The position numbers were made by a program, and so were the translations under genes. From Podospora pseudocomata (lineage: Eukaryota > Ascomycota > Sordariomycetes > Sordariales > Podosporaceae): a stretch of DNA of 64,000 bases. The stretch lies in contig NC_085887.1 in assembly GCF_035222375.1 (NCBI RefSeq), positions 1,835,501 through 1,899,500 of the forward strand, written 5' to 3'. Shown here piece by piece: positions 59,951 through 64,000 of the stretch (positions within the stretch are counted from its first letter, which is position 1; every line of letters begins with the position of its first letter). Below the pieces are notes generated by a model. The model was not told the origin of the DNA. It worked only from the letters and a program-made list of their open reading frames with translations, and searched no databases.

Positions 59951-60604
59951 CGCGACGGCGGGTGAAGCGACCTAGACAGCGGTTGCTGGCAGTCGCATTG
60001 TATTGTCGTGTTCTTGATGAGATGTCTCGATGGAGAGAGGGCCAGCTACATGTCGCTCGAATATGCTGCCGCAGCATAGATGGCAAAGTTAACCACATGC
60101 GCAATCGCCGTCGCGTCGAACGCGATTCTTTGTGATTTCGCCGCGCCGGCTGAATTGAGCATGGAGGGGACTAGGATTCGTAATTGACAAGCAAAAGGCT
60201 GAGGTGGGGCAAATGCAGCTTGCAGCCAATCAACCGTCAGTTTGGCCCAAGAGCTGTCAGCCAGTTTGTGTGGCTCAGAAATTTGACAAGGCTGAGACTG
60301 GTTCACATGCATGTGTGTATGTGTAAGGAAGTGTCGGTGGGAAGGTCGGGATTTTGAGGAAAAGAGGAATTGTATGATGAAGCAAGAAGGTTTTATTTGA
60401 GGAGAGGAAACTAGAGGCTATCTACGAGAAATACCTTCTGTTGGTTGCCTGGTACTCGAAAGTCTATTATAAACGGAAGGCGCCAGCGCACAGGTGAGTG
60501 AGTTTCGGCTTCATGAAGAGAAAGCCACCCGGGGTTCATATGAAATAAACAACATCTGACATGTCACTAGATCCAATCGATCACCAAATATCATCAGCCT
60601 TACC
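59951..60604. other. Divergent promoter, JmjC gene / COQ2
   Basis: This 0.65-kb region is shared by two divergent genes. No coding frame is supported and no strong TATA box is visible. Confidence 0.5.
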
Positions 60605-61810
60605 ATGTCAGCATGTCACCGGCTCCTCCGGCTGCCTGCTTCGAGGCGAGCACTATCAACTACCAAAACCACAAGCAAACCATGGCTCCCCTCTCAGTCA
60701 TATACCCGTCTCTCACCAACACCACGACCTCTCTCCCTCCAGCTCTCGACTCCCAGGTCCCTCATAGCCTACCACACAACCTCTAAACTTCTAACTCAGA
60801 CCACAACCACTCCAGCTCCCTCCCCCCCACCACAAATCTACACCCCCCCCTCAACCGGCCTCCTCTCCCTCCTCCCCCCTAGCTGGGTCCCCTACGCAGA
60901 ACTAATCCGCCTCGACAAGCCCGCCGGAACCTACTACCTCTACCTCCCCTGCCTCTTCTCCACCCTCCTCGCCGCCCCCCTCTCCCACTCCCCCCCCTCA
61001 ACCGTCCTCACCTACTCCCTCCTCTTCCTCTCCGGCGCAATCATCATGCGCGGAGCAGGCTGCACAATAAACGACCTCTGGGACCGCAACCTTGACCCGC
61101 ACGTAACCCGCACCCGCCTCCGCCCCATCGCCCGCCGCGCCATAACCCCCCTCAACGCCCTCCTCTTCACCGGCGCCCAGCTCCTCACCGGCCTCGCCAT
61201 CCTCCTCCAATTCCCCACCTCCTGCTTCTACTACGCCACCCCCTCTCTCCTCCTCGTCACCCTCTACCCCTTGGCAAAAAGAGTAACCTACTATCCCCAG
61301 TTCGTCCTCGGACTCACCTTCTCCTGGGGCGCCATCCTAGGTTTCCCCGCTCTGGGCGTGGATCTCCTATCCAACACCGCAGCCTTGACCGCAGCAGGTC
61401 TCTTATACGGGAGTAATGTTGCTTGGACGGTCTTGTACGACATGATCTACGCCCATCAGGACATCAAGGATGATGCCAAGGCCGGCATCAAGAGTATTGC
61501 GCTCAAGCACGACAAGGAGACCAAGCAGGTTCTTACCGGGTTGGCGGTCGTGCAAGTTGCCTTGTTGGCGGGAGCCGGAGTTGCCACGGGGGCGGGTCCG
61601 GCGTTCTTCATGGGGGGTTGCGGTGGTGCAGCCGCTACGCTGGGCTTCATGATCAAGAGGGTCAACTTGAAGAGCGTCAAGGATTGCTGGTGGTGGTTTG
61701 TGAACGGGTGCTGGATCACGGGAGGTGCCATCAGCTTGGGGTTGGGGGCGGACTATTTGGTTAGGTATTATTCGGAGGACGAGAAAGCAGTTGAGAGGGA
61801 GGAACAGTAG
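60605..61810 (+). CDS. COQ2: 4-hydroxybenzoate polyprenyltransferase, mitochondrial
   Basis: A single exon encodes 401 residues. The first ~60 residues are Ser/Thr/Arg-rich without acids, a mitochondrial presequence. UbiA-family features follow: LIRLDKPAGTYYLYLPCLFS, the first Asp-rich motif NDLWDRNLD (156-164) with TRTRLRP after it, the second motif YAHQDIKDD (282-290), and about eight hydrophobic helices. The enzyme attaches the polyprenyl chain to 4-hydroxybenzoate in the inner membrane, the committed membrane step of ubiquinone synthesis. Both Mg2+-pyrophosphate binding motifs are intact. Codon use in the first half is extremely C-rich at third positions. Confidence 0.95.
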   Translation: MSACHRLLRLPASRRALSTTKTTSKPWLPSQSYTRLSPTPRPLSLQLSTPRSLIAYHTTSKLLTQTTTTPAPSPPPQIYTPPSTGLLSLLPPSWVPYAELIRLDKPAGTYYLYLPCLFSTLLAAPLSHSPPSTVLTYSLLFLSGAIIMRGAGCTINDLWDRNLDPHVTRTRLRPIARRAITPLNALLFTGAQLLTGLAILLQFPTSCFYYATPSLLLVTLYPLAKRVTYYPQFVLGLTFSWGAILGFPALGVDLLSNTAALTAAGLLYGSNVAWTVLYDMIYAHQDIKDDAKAGIKSIALKHDKETKQVLTGLAVVQVALLAGAGVATGAGPAFFMGGCGGAAATLGFMIKRVNLKSVKDCWWWFVNGCWITGGAISLGLGADYLVRYYSEDEKAVEREEQ

Positions 61811-62351
61811 GTCAATGTTCGATGCCACAGAGGAAGCTTGACAGCAAAGAGTCAAAGTAGAGCACCCGATCTTGTACGATATTACAACTCATATAAAGTC
61901 CGGCACATAAAGAAGTGGAGGAACAACACCCAACCTGGAAGCTTTAATAGGTACAGAACCTCCCTAAGCCACTGTCCAGAGAGAGGCAAGACATAAAATA
62001 GCACTCAATCCAACCAAGAGAGACAGACCACAAAGATGAGGAGGGCACTCGGCGTGATTTTATTCGGACTCGTAATGATATTCATGTAACCATTATCTCC
62101 AGCATAGAGCAGTCCGAGGGCTCTTTGCCTAAAAGATGTAAGCTTCCCAAATGACGCCATTCCCATAAAATCATCTTGGCCGGTCGGATCGTCGTGGTTC
62201 GGTGTGAAATGATCTCTTATTCTTCGGACCAAACCTACCCCGTGAGAGCCCAGATTCCCCCAACCCGAAAATGGTATGCTGATGAAAACAAGCCTCGCAG
62301 ACTCCTCATGCCAACCCTTGTACCACTTTTTGTCTTGAGAGTGCCCCGCAC
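61811..62351. other. Convergent intergenic region, COQ2 / RPS23
   Basis: This contains the 3' regions of two convergent genes. The short minus-strand frame at 62005-62232 has no family features. Confidence 0.5.
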
Positions 62352-63011
<660 letters not shown>

Positions 63012-63467
63012 ATTTGCTAGACGTCGAGAGAGTTGATGTTAGTTGACCTGGTAGACTTTGATGGGATCTCGCAATTGCTGATGAGATGTGGATTGCAATG
63101 GTAGCGGGGCGGGGCGTACGTACCGACTTGTTGATTGACGCTGGACTCTGAGGTTCGTGATGGGCGGAAAGTGTCACCGAAATTTTGGACCGTCAGCCGA
63201 GTTTCGCAGTAGGGCGTGAAAACCCTACCTTTGGATTGGGCGGTGGGCTGTTTCTGCCTGAGGCACCGGCCCCGCTAGGAAAAGTGTGGGGAGGCGAACT
63301 TGGAGGTGGCCAGTGCGCCCTTTTGATCAGCACGGGCCTTCACCTGTGGCTTGGCAGAGCTGGAAGCTCATCTTGTCGTTGAACTTTATCATCACCGCCA
63401 TCAACATATTCACTTTCACAGAGCTTCATCATATCTGTCGTTTCGAATACCTTCAAGACATGTAGCA
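63012..63467. other. Divergent promoter, RPS23 / edge gene
   Basis: This 0.46-kb divergent promoter contains AACCCTA at 63221-63227. A CACAAG/CTTCAAG-rich leader precedes the plus-strand start. Nothing coding is supported. Confidence 0.45.
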
Positions 63468-64000
63468 ATGTCTCAACCAAACAGAACGCCCCTCAAACTC
63501 CGCGACCCACCGCCATCCCTCTTCCTGCACCCCTCAGCAGCTCCATCCCACGCTTCACTCACCAACACTCAACCCCAACCCTCTTCCTCTCACCCACCAC
63601 CACCACCAGGCAGCTCCCGCCCCGGGTCCTCCCTCCTCCGCACCCCACCAGAACCCTTCAACTCCCCAGGTGTCACCTCGATAGCCTCCCTAACATCCCC
63701 TGCAACAATCAACACCACCGCCGCCGCCCCCGGCTTAGGAGGTCTTGCCTCCCCCTTACAACCTGGCCGCAATGCCGGCGGGTTAGGCATCACCAACCTC
63801 CCCCTTCTCCCCAGGCAAGAGTCCACCCGCGCAACTGATAGGACAGATGCCCTATGGGCAGAGATGCAAGCCACCCTCGAGGAAGTCGAACTCTCGGCCA
63901 GCGGCGGCACGCGCGTGTTTGGACCTGACCACGAGAGGAAGCTTGACGAGCTGAGGATGGCGCAGATTGCGCTTGCTCAGGCGTGGGCGAGGAGTGAGGC
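63468..64000 (+). CDS. Unidentified protein, 5' part only
   Basis: The ATG at 63468 opens 177 codons that run off the window edge. The first ~115 residues are Ser/Pro/Thr-rich and disordered (MSQPNRTPLKLRDPPPSLFL). Then comes a charged helical segment: DALWAEMQATLEEVELSASG, VFGPDHERKLDELRMAQIAL and AQAWARSE, which looks like a conserved coiled coil. I do not recognise the family. The gene is divergent from RPS23; no intron is evident in the visible part. Confidence 0.7.
   Translation, partial: MSQPNRTPLKLRDPPPSLFLHPSAAPSHASLTNTQPQPSSSHPPPPPGSSRPGSSLLRTPPEPFNSPGVTSIASLTSPATINTTAAAPGLGGLASPLQPGRNAGGLGITNLPLLPRQESTRATDRTDALWAEMQATLEEVELSASGGTRVFGPDHERKLDELRMAQIALAQAWARSE

Overview
The window reads as a gene-dense stretch of a filamentous ascomycete chromosome, most likely Sordariomycetes and probably order Sordariales. 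The reasons are short introns (about 54-160 bp) with GTRNGT donors and CTNA-type branch points, CT-rich sequence before start codons, single-gene transcription units on both strands, and fungal families such as the PtaB-type LIM-binding protein, HbrB, a Gag1-like clamp protein and a Hook adaptor. The order is inferred from protein style; no database search was possible.

Layout. 0-21 kb: a Gag1-clamp protein (+), a nitrilase (-), an SPX-domain phosphate transporter (-), VPS39/Vam6 (+, with an apparent one-base frameshift in a G10 run), GON7 of the KEOPS complex (-), the TORC2-associated HbrB protein (+) and the PtaB/Ldb1-type transcription cofactor (-). 21-26 kb: gene-poor sequence with one doubtful spliced gene and two damaged RING-finger genes (-). 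27-38 kb: conserved genes again, namely ATG8 (-), coproporphyrinogen III oxidase (+), a SWIM/SWS1-like protein (+), the proteasome lid subunit RPN8 (-), a secreted I9-type protease-inhibitor-like protein (+) and Hook (+) with a likely alternative last exon. 39-44 kb: three more RING-finger loci on the minus strand, only one of them intact, then a BTB protein (-). 44-54 kb: mostly gene-free, with one conserved-looking gene of unknown function (47.9-48.5 kb) and a 5.9-kb empty stretch. 54-64 kb: a small mitochondrial-type protein (+), a large JmjC/zinc-finger/AT-hook chromatin protein (-), COQ2 (+), ribosomal protein S23 (-) and the start of an unidentified gene (+) cut by the window edge.

The genes are mostly unrelated housekeeping functions: endosome and vacuole traffic (VPS39, Hook, ATG8), TOR signalling (Gag1 clamp, HbrB), mitochondrial haem and ubiquinone synthesis (HEM13, COQ2), translation and proteolysis (RPS23, GON7, RPN8) and chromatin or transcription (JmjC, PtaB). 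The accessory part is the set of RING-finger loci, which look like a locally expanding and decaying family. The observations most worth checking are the second C-terminus of Hook, the RING cluster, the VPS39 frameshift and the JmjC + zf-4CXXC_R1 architecture. I saw no rRNA, tRNA, CRISPR array or recognisable transposon or virus-like element.
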